The position numbers and the translations under genes are program-made. A stretch of 64,000 bases of DNA from Effrenium voratum (Eukaryota > Sar > Dinophyceae > Suessiales > Symbiodiniaceae): assembly GCA_963377175.1 (NCBI GenBank), contig CAUJNA010003744.1, positions 1 to 64,000 of the forward strand. The letters are read 5' to 3'. Shown here in pieces: positions 1 through 9,173 of the stretch (positions within the stretch are counted from its first letter, which is position 1; every line of letters begins with the position of its first letter). The notes beneath the pieces were generated by a model, which was given only the letters and a program-made list of their open reading frames with translations, was not told where the DNA came from and did not search any database.

Positions 1-524
1 TTCACGGGCGTGTAGGGGTCGGAGACCCCAATCGTCTCCGATGGTGTGTTTCCACGCGATGCACGTACTGGTTGATGAGGATGGGAGGTCTGACGTGCGC
101 GGGCCGTCAGTTGTTGAGAAATCCCCTCCTGGAGACGAATCAGTTCTTCAGTGGAGAAATCAGCCGCATCCGAGGACCTGAGAATCGCGTCTAACAGCTC
201 CGGCGATATACTCAACGCCGCCGACTGCGTGGCCACGTTATGGTGATCGGAGGGATACATGGAATCAAATTCATGACCAGCGTGAGGAGCAGCGATTCTC
301 CGATAGCCCTCTGTGGCCCAGTCTCGCTTGTACCACGTGGTGACTTGGACTTGCCCATCGTCTGAGTCCTGGTTGGGAGCATAGAACTCCCGCCATTCTC
401 TGAAAGTATGCGGAGGAGGTGGAGCATCATGTTCTTCTTGAGGCGTCCATGGTCCCGGATGAAAGATCTTGACCCACTGGGCATCAGGTTGTTGCGGGTC
501 TGGGCACCATTCCAGCCACGGCAT
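1..524 (-). CDS. Trp-rich small protein, copy A (runs off the window)
   Basis: An ATG at 524 opens a frame that stays open to base 1, giving at least 174 residues. The N-terminal half carries the motif shared with the next two genes: a W-V-K-I-F segment, a PGPW turn, an FREWREFY block and a YKRDW segment followed by GYRR. The C-terminal part is less conserved and helical in character. I do not recognise the family. The tandem copies suggest duplication within the element. The frame is uninterrupted in this copy, unlike its neighbour at 659-1125. Confidence 0.5.
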   Translation of the reverse strand, partial: MPWLEWCPDPQQPDAQWVKIFHPGPWTPQEEHDAPPPPHTFREWREFYAPNQDSDDGQVQVTTWYKRDWATEGYRRIAAPHAGHEFDSMYPSDHHNVATQSAALSISPELLDAILRSSDAADFSTEELIRLQEGISQQLTARARQTSHPHQPVRASRGNTPSETIGVSDPYTPV

Positions 525-658
525 GACAACGCAACCACGGAAAAACAAGTTGATAGGTGTACGGCTGCAGACAACAACAAGTGAAAGCAACTCAACTATC
601 AAAAGGCAAAAGACCACTTTTGTAGCACTGTGCGTCGCCAACATCTCAGGCAGACTCT

Positions 659-1125
659 CTAGGGAGGCGAGGACGGGCACCAGCTATCATGTGAATTAGA
701 TGATGCCGAAGAGGAGGTCATTCCAGCATACATGAGGTCCGGTGCACCCGAAGCGAAAACTGGCCTCGCTATGCTGGGATGTGGACGACCCAGGCGTTGA
801 TACCCCCTGGTGACCCAGTCCCTGTAATACCAAGTGTAGAAGGTGGCATAGGATACCGGTTGCAGAGCCGTGCCTATAGTTGTGCCGCCCGTGCTTTCCC
901 TGGGCCAGTACACTTCGAAGTGTGGTAGACCTTGCGCCATTCCCGATAGGCGGTCGGGTCATCCGGGGCCGGTCCCAGGGTGTCTGGGGCTACTGGATGC
1001 CACTGATCCGGCACATAGATTCGAATCCAGTCCACACTCGTTCCTGCTCGACCATGAACGATGTCATAGTCAAAATAACGAGGTAGGTCCCATCGTGCTG
1101 CACCCTGCACTGTACTATTGAACAT
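659..1125 (-). pseudogene. Trp-rich small protein, copy B, frameshifted
   Basis: The first frame starts at the ATG at 1125 and matches the family through DWIRIY and YREWRKVYH. It then loses the match at about 920-924, and the rest (FEVYW, STGGTTI, YYRDW, TRGYQRL) continues in another frame to 659. Compared with copy C, an extra AC dinucleotide in a CACAC run explains the break. It could be a real decay mutation or an assembly indel. Joined conceptually, the protein would be about 150 residues and closest to copy C. Function is unknown. Confidence 0.5.
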
Positions 1126-1131
1126 TTCAAC

Positions 1132-1268
1132 CCAACAAGCTGCTCAAAGGTAGCCCGGAAAGCGGCGGATACACTGAAACGACATGCACAGCACCAAGCA
1201 AGACAACCCAATGTGAGCACACATACAAAGCAAGCACAACCGCATCTTTGTCCAACATGCTGCTCAAA
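1132..1268 (-). repeat. Repeated 17-mer in spacer before copy B
   Basis: On the minus strand TTTGAGCAGCATGTTGG (1268-1252) and TTTGAGCAGCTTGTTGG (1148-1132) differ at one base and lie 120 bp apart between copy C and copy B. They bracket the whole spacer. They may be remnants of the duplication that made the paralogues or processing signals between ORFs. Confidence 0.4.
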
Positions 1269-1270
1269 AA

Positions 1271-1684
1271 TCAATCCGACTCAATCCAAGGATCATGGAA
1301 TGGCGGCGGTGACGGTTCCCGCCACGCCCCATCCGGTACCGACGAGCCCACCGAGGACTCGACGTCCGCATTAACGAGCATCGCGAATCCCATGGATTGT
1401 ACAGGAGGTCCAAGGCGTTGGTAACCTCGTGTTTGCCAGTCCCGGTACTCCCACACGTGATAGGACACATAGGCACTGGGCGTGACTATTGTTGTTCCAC
1501 CGGTGCTGTCTTTAGACCAGTACACTTGGAAGTGATATGATCTGCGCCACTCCCGATACGTGGAAGCGTACAGTGGGTCAGGAACAGGAGCCTCATCGGG
1601 AACGGGCCTCCAAATGCCCGGAGAGTAAATTCGAATCCATTCCACTCCTCTATCGATCTGGTACTCGAAATACTGGGGGTTCAT
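1271..1684 (-). CDS. Trp-rich small protein, copy C
   Basis: The chosen start is the ATG at 1684, directly before the sequence that aligns with copies A and B; the frame is open further upstream but that part looks like spacer. The 137-residue product has, in order, VEWIRIYSPGIW, a proline-rich linker, YREWRRSYHF, VYWSKDSTGGTTI and EYRDWQTRGYQRL, then an acidic/serine tail. The regularly spaced Trp and Tyr residues suggest a small beta-rich fold, but no known family is recognised. It is intact and serves as the reference for the broken copy B. Confidence 0.55.
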   Translation of the reverse strand: MNPQYFEYQIDRGVEWIRIYSPGIWRPVPDEAPVPDPLYASTYREWRRSYHFQVYWSKDSTGGTTIVTPSAYVSYHVWEYRDWQTRGYQRLGPPVQSMGFAMLVNADVESSVGSSVPDGAWREPSPPPFHDPWIESD

Positions 1685-1835
1685 AGCAGCAATACGTGCT
1701 TGTACGACTGTGAACCAATCGAAAGTCTGCGACAAGGACACACATGCATTGCCAACCGCACATACACACTGAAGAGTGAGGCAACTTTTCAAACACAAGG
1801 TGAAACGCAGCAACGAGGTCGGAAATGTCAGACTC

Positions 1836-2412
1836 CTAGCTTTCACTGTCGTTGATGTCGCGCACACCTGCAATGATAGTGACCTGGCCGTCTACGAGCA
1901 CAAGGGGAAAGACATTTCCGTCCATGGCGCAGGATGGCGTGACAGTAATGTTTGCACGCCACCGAGGGGGATAGCGATGGGCGGCCTGCACGTTTGGAAT
2001 AAAACACTGTAAAGGGCCGTCGATATCGCCGCGGCGCCGAAGCTGATGCTGTCCGAGATCGTTTGGACGAGGGCCCTGGACTGCGTGGTTCTTCATCACG
2101 GGAGTGGTCACTGCTGTGAATCGAGCGGCGTGTGCGCTGCGATTTCGAAGAGGTAGGGCAGGATTGTCCACGAGGGGCTGAGATCGTGGGGCTGCGTACC
2201 GAGGGCATAAACTGTGGGTGAAGAATCACCGGTGGTGGTGGTGGGGGTGGAGGAGGAGGTGGAAGAAGCAATGGCAAACTTGGCGGGGGCGGAGGTGACG
2301 TAGTTAACCGTATGGGTCTGTCGAGTAGAGCCCCGGGTCCATGAAATTGTAACCACGTCGGCTGCGCTCCATGGGTCCAGGTAATGTACGTCTGTACAAC
2401 TTGTTCCGACAT
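1836..2412 (-). pseudogene. Proline-rich small protein, probably frameshifted
   Basis: An ATG at 2412 opens a 189-codon frame with a short N-terminal segment rich in Thr and Trp, a long run of prolines and a basic Ser/Arg-rich middle. Near 2025-2040 the plausible sequence moves to another frame that ends at 1836 with hydrophobic, domain-like text (FPLVLVDG, VTIIAGV). This suggests one indel in a protein of about 190 residues. No family is recognised. The upstream spacer is rich in GCTTG and TTG words, as are other spacers of this array. Confidence 0.4.
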
Positions 2413-2592
2413 GATTTGAGCAACTCAGGCAAGGCATCACAGCATGTCAACGACATTGCACAACACGACAAGCAAGATTGATTCACATGCGAGCAAGCAA
2501 ATATCATGTGATCAACAACGCGAATCGGACACACCGCCGCTGCGTATCATTTGGTCAATCAATGGTCATTGCTGCATTTGTCGGGCATGGTG

Positions 2593-3321
2593 CTAGCCGC
2601 GAGCTTCAAGTTGTTGGTAGACCTTCCATGCCTGCTTGACTTCCTCAATCGGCTTCTGAAGAAACCGCGCAATGGTCTTATAGGTGGGCCTGGAATCTTT
2701 ATCCTTCTTCCGTCTCACCATTTCATCCAGCTCACCCTGTGTCCATGCCGTGAAAGGTTCACGGTACGCATTGCGAAGTGCAATGGTAAATTCTTGTAGA
2801 AGTTCGCGAGGACCATGGACCACCGTCGGCGACGGCCGGAACGACGAGGCGCCTGGATGCGGACGTATCGAACCATCAGAATCCGACTCAGGTGTCGTAG
2901 GCGTCGTTTGTCCTGGCTCTCGTCCACCGTGTGCTGCGAAGGGAGCGAGAGGACGAGGCGGTGGCAGTCGATCTAACACAGATTCGGGCCGAGTACCAGG
3001 ATTGTGTTCACTAGCATCACGATGTGCGGGTCGAGGCGGGGACAAAGCCGGTATATACCAGGTAGATGACGTGTCCACCGGTCGAGCCCGAATGCGTGTG
3101 GGGGATCGAGATCGGTCGGAGGAGGCGAGCTCCGTGATGATGCGGGGCCGCAACCCATGTCTGGAGTTTCTTGGTGCTCTCGTGGTCACCACCGTGTCTG
3201 TCGGACGACTACGCTCCGTCATCAAGGCAAAGTTCAGTGTGTCCAAAGCTGTCGCAACCTGGGATGCAAGAACATTGAGCACAGCCACCAGGTTGTTCAC
3301 AAACTCAGCAGACAACTGCAT
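2593..3321 (-). CDS. Ser/Pro-rich protein with C-terminal helical domain
   Basis: The frame starts at an ATG (3321) and is uninterrupted for 242 residues. Residues 1-45 form a hydrophobic helical segment. The middle (about 50-165) is low-complexity, rich in Ser, Arg and Pro. The last 75 residues look folded: AWTQGELDEMV, then YKTIARFLQKP and VKQAWKVYQQL. The Trp-led helix pattern resembles Myb/SANT-type helix-turn-helix domains, but this is a weak resemblance by eye. Membership in the retroelement is inferred from strand and spacing. Confidence 0.5.
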   Translation of the reverse strand: MQLSAEFVNNLVAVLNVLASQVATALDTLNFALMTERSRPTDTVVTTRAPRNSRHGLRPRIITELASSDRSRSPTRIRARPVDTSSTWYIPALSPPRPAHRDASEHNPGTRPESVLDRLPPPRPLAPFAAHGGREPGQTTPTTPESDSDGSIRPHPGASSFRPSPTVVHGPRELLQEFTIALRNAYREPFTAWTQGELDEMVRRKKDKDSRPTYKTIARFLQKPIEEVKQAWKVYQQLEARG

Positions 3322-3451
3322 GGCAACCGATCAAACCTCAAGGACAACTCACACAAAGCTGCAAAGCGATAATGCTGCGGCATGGCAATGACATGGTGCA
3401 TGAAAGCATGAACGACGCAAACGCTGAGGTACTTTTGTCGCTGTTGCTCCG

Positions 3452-4072
3452 TCACCGTTCATAAGACAGGCCGGAAGGTCTGCAGGCTGGCATGGCTTTG
3501 ACCGCCGGTGGATACTTAGGTGTGTGAGCATGACGGCGGACCACGGGAACCGCGTCAACAGGACGGTCAGGTAGCCGACGGTGATGGCTGCGGGATCGTC
3601 TCCGGTGCGGCTCTCGATGTCTAGATCTTCGCCTTCGTCTGTGCTCCCAGGAGGTGCGAACACTCACCGTGCGCATGTGAGCCGGATGCTCCGCACGGCT
3701 ATCCGTGGTGGCCACAAGAGTGACCGGCGTTGCCATGTGGTCAGGTCTGACCGATGTTGCTGGCAAGTACAGTGGCGCCGTGGACGGCGGAGGCAGCGGT
3801 GGGGGGTGAACTTCCGGAATCGGTGGCGGTGGAGGCGGCTGTGGATGTCGCTGCTGACCTTCAAAAAACAAAGAAAGAAAAGAAAATAAAAAAAAAAAAA
3901 AGAAAATAAATATAATAAAGACACAATCAAAAAAAACAAACCAATAAAAACAAACAACAAAATCAGAGAGTAACTGCCAACAAACAAGAACTCTGCAGTC
4001 CAGCCAGAAGTAGACTGATCTGCGATGACATAGCGAGTAGCATGTGCCGGCAATCGCGTAGCAGATCCCCAT
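3452..4072 (-). CDS. Pro/Arg-rich ORF preceded by T-rich tract, possible intron
   Basis: An ATG at 4072 opens a 206-codon frame. Its first part reads through a T-rich tract (3846-3965 complemented) and appears as a run of Phe. The second part is proline-rich, then strongly basic with Arg/His/Ser repeats. A different frame upstream of the tract also reads like protein. The tract ends in a polypyrimidine stretch and AAG at about 3860. The simplest readings are an intron or an inter-ORF spacer with a splice acceptor, in which case only the C-terminal ~130 residues are coding. No family is recognised. Confidence 0.3.
   Translation of the reverse strand: MGICYAIAGTCYSLCHRRSVYFWLDCRVLVCWQLLSDFVVCFYWFVFFDCVFIIFIFFFFFLFSFLSLFFEGQQRHPQPPPPPPIPEVHPPPLPPPSTAPLYLPATSVRPDHMATPVTLVATTDSRAEHPAHMRTVSVRTSWEHRRRRRSRHREPHRRRSRSHHRRLPDRPVDAVPVVRRHAHTPKYPPAVKAMPACRPSGLSYER
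3846..3965 (-). promoter_or_regulatory. T-rich spacer with possible splice acceptor
   Basis: The minus strand carries about 110 bases dominated by T, then AAG followed by coding-like sequence. A second tract of the same kind lies at 4745-4870. Such a tract plus AG is what a cis- or trans-splice acceptor would look like. Confidence 0.3.
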
Positions 4073-4128
4073 GATCCATCACAATCCCGGAAAGATGAGA
4101 CAACCAGGGCCAAATCAACCAGTGATGA

Positions 4129-4714
4129 CTAAAAGCGGCGACGGAAAGCAACAGAAGGCAAACAACCAATCATGCAAGCAACACCGTAAAAGGAAACATC
4201 AAAGTCAACCATGAGCCGCGGACAACTCAATGCGTTTTTCCGGAAGAGGAGCGTCATGATGTACATCATGAAAACAAAGCGCACACCACGTCGTCCAGCT
4301 GTCACGCCTATTCGTAACTGGCAATTCCACATGTCGCCAAGGGCACCAGAAGAATGCCCAATGTATCTGGGGCATTGCGAATGGAAGAATCTCAGCTTCC
4401 ACCTGCCATCTTTGGCGTGAATGCAGTCATAGTAATGGGAAGCAGCTATGTCAGCGTATACTCCGCCACGGGGTAATAGTGCAAATTGCTGCTGTCGGAG
4501 ACGAGCAGAGCACCCACGCACACCGGGCGTCCGACCGGATATCCACCGAACGCGCCGCAATTGGATTGCCGCTCCTGAACTTGGAGCTGCCTCTGCAGTA
4601 GAATCCCATCGGAGGCAACCAGACTTCGTTCCAGTTGGAGCATTCACGATTGGGGGAAGGGTGTTCTTGCCACTTCGAAGGTCGGATCAGTTCCTCATCA
4701 CGCAGGATTTGCAT
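4129..4714 (-). pseudogene. Unrecognised small protein, frame broken at least twice
   Basis: An ATG at 4714, four bases after a possible CAG acceptor, starts a plausible sequence (MQILRDEELIRPSKW, then NEVWLPPMGF). Around 4560 the plausible text moves to a second frame ending at 4446 (FGGYPVGRPVCVGALLV). It then continues in a third frame from about 4450 to 4129 (SHYYDCIHAKDGRWKLRFF, then hydrophobic segments). One ~190-residue protein disrupted by two indels is the best explanation. No family is recognised. Confidence 0.4.
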
Positions 4715-4744
4715 GGCAGCCTGTATGTTGGTGTTGTGAGACCA

Positions 4745-4870
4745 GAAAAAAAAAAAGGGGGACTCGAAAAAGAAAAAAAACTGAAAGAAGAAAAAAACAA
4801 AGAAAGCCATGATAAAAAAGAAAACAACAAGACTAAAAAAAATAAAAGAACAAGAAAAATCAAGTATGGA
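4745..4870 (-). promoter_or_regulatory. Second T-rich inter-ORF spacer
   Basis: The plus strand is mostly A with short G runs. On the sense strand it is a long pyrimidine tract ending in CAACATACAG, followed at once by GCTGCC and the ATG at 4714. The layout matches the tract at 3846-3965 and would suit a trans-splice acceptor for the ORF below. Confidence 0.35.
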
Positions 4871-5858
4871 AATATATAAACAGTAATGAAAAATAAGTGA
4901 AACCAGTTGAGTCCGTCAGTAATGAATCAATCTGGCTGCAAAGGACACGTCGTGCTTGCCCTTCTCTGCGTGGCTCAAATGAGAAGATGATCCCACAGAG
5001 GTTCTTCTGCGAGTTCTTCTTGTCCGCGGAGAAGTGGTGAAACGTCCGCGTAGTTCTGCAGATATATGGCCACTTCTCCTCGCAAATGCCGAGCTGGACG
5101 ATGAGTTGCTGTGGTAACGACCGCCGAGAGACCTGGAAGTAGTCCGAGATGTCTTTGACCACCTGCGCCGTCCAGCGTCCCGGAACTCCATGTGGCGGCT
5201 GAGCAAACGGAAACTCCGAAATGGACATGATCCGCTGTTCATCTTCTATGATGCTGCGGCGGTGCGGCATGAGGCTCCTGTAGACAGACTCCCATGATTT
5301 CTTCAACAGCTCCGGCTCAGGGAATACCAAGGCGGCAATCGAAGGCAAGGTGTAGTAGAGGACATCATTCACTTCGATGGCGATCTCCTCGATCCGACAC
5401 CCAGTGCGTAGCTTGAAGCGATGAACCCCCAAATCAGGCACCTGCCGACGAACTGAGAGAGGCACCAGCGCGATGCGGTTCTCAGAAGGACTGGCATGAG
5501 CAGGGGAAAACGGAGGCGAACGTGGCCTCCTTTGATCACTATGGGCGTGTCTGCCATCACTCCTCCATTCACCCCAATCTTCTTCCTCATCCGAATGCCC
5601 TTGTGGGCCCGGTGTGAGCTGGATCCGCGGAATTCGTGATCGGGGGGAACGCGATCTGGGCAGCTCAGTGAGCGCTGGTGCATCCCGCGACGAGCCGTGG
5701 GATTGGACACTCTGCTGGTGTGCTATGCCATGGGTCCGGATGAACATCTGGATCTCATTGCCGTTGATGAAGTTGGGGAGGTGCTCGAGCGTCACGCGGC
5801 TCGTAGTTTGTATTGAGCCATCCGAGCGCAAAGTGCTAGTGATCATATATTCCGCCAT
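4860..5858 (-). CDS. Unrecognised 332-residue protein following the RT gene
   Basis: The first ATG is at 5858; the frame is open further upstream but without ATG. The gene lies 38 bp after the RT stop codon. Residues 1-60 look folded, 60-130 are rich in Ser, Arg, Pro and acidic residues, and 130-300 are folded again, with segments such as IEVNDVLYYTLPSIAALVF and WTAQVVKDISDYFQV. The Trp-led helical segment near the C-terminus recalls the one at the end of the 2593-3321 product, so the two may be distant relatives. The tight spacing suggests a shared precursor RNA. Confidence 0.55.
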   Translation of the reverse strand: MAEYMITSTLRSDGSIQTTSRVTLEHLPNFINGNEIQMFIRTHGIAHQQSVQSHGSSRDAPALTELPRSRSPRSRIPRIQLTPGPQGHSDEEEDWGEWRSDGRHAHSDQRRPRSPPFSPAHASPSENRIALVPLSVRRQVPDLGVHRFKLRTGCRIEEIAIEVNDVLYYTLPSIAALVFPEPELLKKSWESVYRSLMPHRRSIIEDEQRIMSISEFPFAQPPHGVPGRWTAQVVKDISDYFQVSRRSLPQQLIVQLGICEEKWPYICRTTRTFHHFSADKKNSQKNLCGIIFSFEPRREGQARRVLCSQIDSLLTDSTGFTYFSLLFIYFHT

Positions 5859-5896
5859 AGTTCTGAGCCAACTAGGGGCCAAGGACAAAGCTCATG

Positions 5897-8800
5897 TTAA
5901 AGCACACCGCTCATGCAAACCAAGCACAATGCGACGAACGCAATCCCAAGCAAGCACAAGAGGGAACAAAGGACAAGCTCACATGCAGATTTTGTCCCAA
6001 GTCGACGGCGAACGTCCCGCAGAAGGTGAGATTCAAAACCCTTGGCCTCATAAAGGCGTTTGAGAGCATCGAGCCCATGCTGTTGCTGAACCGCCGGTTG
6101 CGCACCGCGTATGATGAGCCACGAGCGAGAAGACCAAGAAGAATAGGTGAACATCCGATCATTGGCACTCCGAATTCCTTTGATTTGGGAGGGATGATCA
6201 GGTAGCTGCGGAGTGATAGTTCTGGAAGAAGAATCACATCGGTAACCCAGTACTTTGTCATCATGCTGAACCTCAAGCATCACTGGTGGGCGATAAAATT
6301 CCAGGGAAAGAAAGTTCTTGAGCACGGGTGAGTGTGGGGCTGAGTCACGAAGGAGAATGAAACGATTGTCGACGTAGCGCTCATGCCAAATCACACCAAT
6401 GTCGGGCATGCAAAACCGCAGTGAAATCATGGTTCGGTGCCAGAAGAAATCCTCAACCGTAGCAACCATATTGCACAACGGTGGCGCGGCTGGTGATCCC
6501 ATAGCAACTCCTCGTTCTTGGCGGAACAAGTATCCGTTGATCTCGAAGTGACTGTTGTCAATGACAAAGTCCAGAAGGTGCCGGAGATCTTGTTCACGAA
6601 AAATTCGAGGGATCTTGGTTTGACGGCGCCACTTTCCTTTGAACATACGGCGTCGATGATCTGACTTGACTTCGTACACGGACCATTGCGAGGAACCGTG
6701 AAGGCCAACAACTTGATCATAGCGATGTAGAAGCACTTGAAGCGCCTGATGGAAACGTTCCGTAGGAATGGACGTGAAGAAGCCTGACAAGTCTTGCGAT
6801 ACCAGGTGGATGTACTCATCAGGATCTGCTTTTGACAGTGCTTCCCATAGCTGCTGGATAAGTTCTTGTACTGAAAGTTGACCTGCAATGTCGGGGAAAG
6901 CTGCCTTGGTGAGTTCAAATATGAGCGCACCGAAGACCGTGAGGAAGGGAGCCGCCCATGTGCGAAAGAATGAAATGATGGGTCGAGCTTTCTGCCAGTC
7001 CTTGGTCGGCTTTGGAAGGATGCGCGCTGTGGGCAACGGTGCTTGAAGTCGAAGTCCCCATGCGTATCGTTGACGTAGGAGAGAAGGTACCGTGGTTACC
7101 ACTTCAGAGCGAAACGATGCTGCGGATTCGCGGCAAAGTGAGAAAACATCCCCCGCGCAGAATGTTTTCCGCATCAATATGGCAAACAGGGACGGGCACA
7201 CTACATGTGCACGGGAGGGAAAATGATCCGCTGGGATAACTACCCAAGAAGACAAAGAGGCCACAGTGCGTTGCAACGATGCCGATGACCAATAAGCCTG
7301 ATCTTGGAGGTTGATCCGATGGGTCTCCATTAACTGAGCCACGACCGGTTGTAGATCTGGAAGTAGATCGGAACCATGTACATGCCAGCGTCGAGCAAGT
7401 TTGCGAAGTTGCGTGGTGTAACGTTGATGCAATAGGTCGACATCACCGAAAAACTGATCCTTCATTGAGGCGGCCATGATCTCCACGTTAATGTCCGCAT
7501 TGATGCGAGAAAAGTCATCCACCATTACTGCGTGACCATGTGCACGGAGTAGATGGTGGTCATCGATGTCTAAACAGCGACACGGAAAGGATGTGTCAGG
7601 CGTCCATTTGCGCTGCCATGTGCGATAGTTGTATATCTTGTCGCCCAATGTGGCGCTGCGGGTTCCCACAACCCGGATCTTTGGAATGAAAAGAGAAGGG
7701 AACAGATCCCGATGGGAAGCAATCCAGTTTTGTAACCATGTGCCAAGTAGCGCCTTCCAATTTTGGACATGCAGCGGCGGCAAAAGTAGCTGTGTCAGAG
7801 TGGAGGGTGGTTGCAGCCGTCGTTTGCGCAGTACCTGGGCGAGTAGCTTCTGGGCCTTGGAGCGGAAGGGTTCGTTGACAAATACTGCGAGCCGCAATAA
7901 GTAGTACAGCTGAGTGGGAGGGAAAGCGGCTGACAGTAGGTCACGCATGACTTGGAACGACGCTCCTGTATTCGATCCCAGCTGATAGAGGATCGAGTAG
8001 TGGGCTTGAATGTCATCCAGGGTGTCAGGTCGTAGTTGCCGTTGGAGATCCGGATGTAGTCGTCGTCGAAAGCGCTTGTGCAAGCCGATGGAAGTGGGCG
8101 TCGACAACGAGTGGCGTCGAAAATCTACAAGATGTTCCCGGAAGCCAACCTTGCGCAAGATTCTGTGTACCCAGGGCGCATTCAAATGCGGGCGTAGCAG
8201 GTATTGCCATTTGCTTTCTTGAACCCACACCGAGGAAACTGGAAGTTTGATTTCCACTGGTACAGCACAGAAGAGCCAGTAAGTATTGGATCGTTTCCAG
8301 TAGTGAAGCGCCGGTTCAAAGAAGGCATGCCGTCCACGAAGTAGTTGTAGAAATTTGCGACTGCGTGAGTGTTCACGACGTAGAACATCCTGATCAGTCG
8401 CCCCAACATAATATGGTGTGTGCCATGGGGAAAGTCGAATGTAGACGCACGGTTGTTGGTGATGACCTGGATCATGTATGAAGTCGTAGAGGTCAGGAAA
8501 TCGCGCCCGCAATGAGCGTAGATGTCGCGAGTCAGCGAAAGTCGAGTGCATGATTTCACCCAAGAGAGAAGTCTTGTAGAAGTGAAGGACTTCGAAGAAC
8601 GGCGGGAGGTAGCCGTGATCCTGTGAAATGAGACGTTGTAAGAAACTGATCAATAAATAGGCAGCGCACCGACATCTGTGAAGTTCATACCTGTTGGCCA
8701 CGGTGTGCTGAGAGTTGGACATGGCGCAATTCGGAATCTGGAGGGCTATCCGGACCACAACTAAGACCTCGAGGATGAGACCCAGCCACGGCAATTGTGT

Positions 8801-9016
8801 GATGGATTCGTACTCCTCAAGTGGAATCGACGGTGGTGGTAGTCCAGGGAAACAGTAATGCCAGCACGTCGAGAATGTAGTCAACGAGTGCAGAAGGTCG
8901 TCCAGCGACTGCCATTGTGCAACATCATCATAGATTCCGCAGTGGCGAAGTTCATCCAACATGGTGAGATGCAACCAACGAAATCTACCACAAGGCGGCG
9001 ACATAAATACAAGCAT
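5897..9016 (-). CDS. GIY-YIG endonuclease / Penelope-like reverse transcriptase
   Basis: The ATG at 9016 gives 1039 residues. Around residues 190-225 the text VYIRL, YYVGAT and RREH fits the GIY-YIG nuclease core. A linker of ~440 residues follows, with a Cys/His-rich stretch near 475-495. The RT domain lies at about 665-930: ARPIISFF; motif A SQDLSGFFTSIP with its Asp near 742; QERGVAMGSPAAPPL; and motif C as YVDN near 881-884. GVAMGSP and the DLxxxFTSIP form are typical of Penelope-like elements and TERT-like RTs. An N-terminal nuclease is the permuted order known for the Naiad/Chlamys type rather than canonical Penelope. The second catalytic Asp is replaced by Asn. The frame is intact over 3.1 kb while several neighbouring small ORFs are broken. 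Confidence 0.85.
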   Translation of the reverse strand: MLVFMSPPCGRFRWLHLTMLDELRHCGIYDDVAQWQSLDDLLHSLTTFSTCWHYCFPGLPPPSIPLEEYESITQLPWLGLILEVLVVVRIALQIPNCAMSNSQHTVANRYELHRCRCAAYLLISFLQRLISQDHGYLPPFFEVLHFYKTSLLGEIMHSTFADSRHLRSLRARFPDLYDFIHDPGHHQQPCVYIRLSPWHTPYYVGATDQDVLRREHSRSRKFLQLLRGRHAFFEPALHYWKRSNTYWLFCAVPVEIKLPVSSVWVQESKWQYLLRPHLNAPWVHRILRKVGFREHLVDFRRHSLSTPTSIGLHKRFRRRLHPDLQRQLRPDTLDDIQAHYSILYQLGSNTGASFQVMRDLLSAAFPPTQLYYLLRLAVFVNEPFRSKAQKLLAQVLRKRRLQPPSTLTQLLLPPLHVQNWKALLGTWLQNWIASHRDLFPSLFIPKIRVVGTRSATLGDKIYNYRTWQRKWTPDTSFPCRCLDIDDHHLLRAHGHAVMVDDFSRINADINVEIMAASMKDQFFGDVDLLHQRYTTQLRKLARRWHVHGSDLLPDLQPVVAQLMETHRINLQDQAYWSSASLQRTVASLSSWVVIPADHFPSRAHVVCPSLFAILMRKTFCAGDVFSLCRESAASFRSEVVTTVPSLLRQRYAWGLRLQAPLPTARILPKPTKDWQKARPIISFFRTWAAPFLTVFGALIFELTKAAFPDIAGQLSVQELIQQLWEALSKADPDEYIHLVSQDLSGFFTSIPTERFHQALQVLLHRYDQVVGLHGSSQWSVYEVKSDHRRRMFKGKWRRQTKIPRIFREQDLRHLLDFVIDNSHFEINGYLFRQERGVAMGSPAAPPLCNMVATVEDFFWHRTMISLRFCMPDIGVIWHERYVDNRFILLRDSAPHSPVLKNFLSLEFYRPPVMLEVQHDDKVLGYRCDSSSRTITPQLPDHPSQIKGIRSANDRMFTYSSWSSRSWLIIRGAQPAVQQQHGLDALKRLYEAKGFESHLLRDVRRRLGTKSACELVLCSLLCLLGIAFVALCLVCMSGVL

Positions 9017-9173
9017 CTCAGACAATCACACAAGAGGCAACGCAAGAACAAGCAAGTACAAGATCAATCATGTGCAACGCAAACACTTGACGGACGAATT
9101 TTCACCTGGACTCATCCGTGACATTGTTGCCGCTCCGGGCTCATATGAGAACGAAGGTCGAAATGATGCCTTC

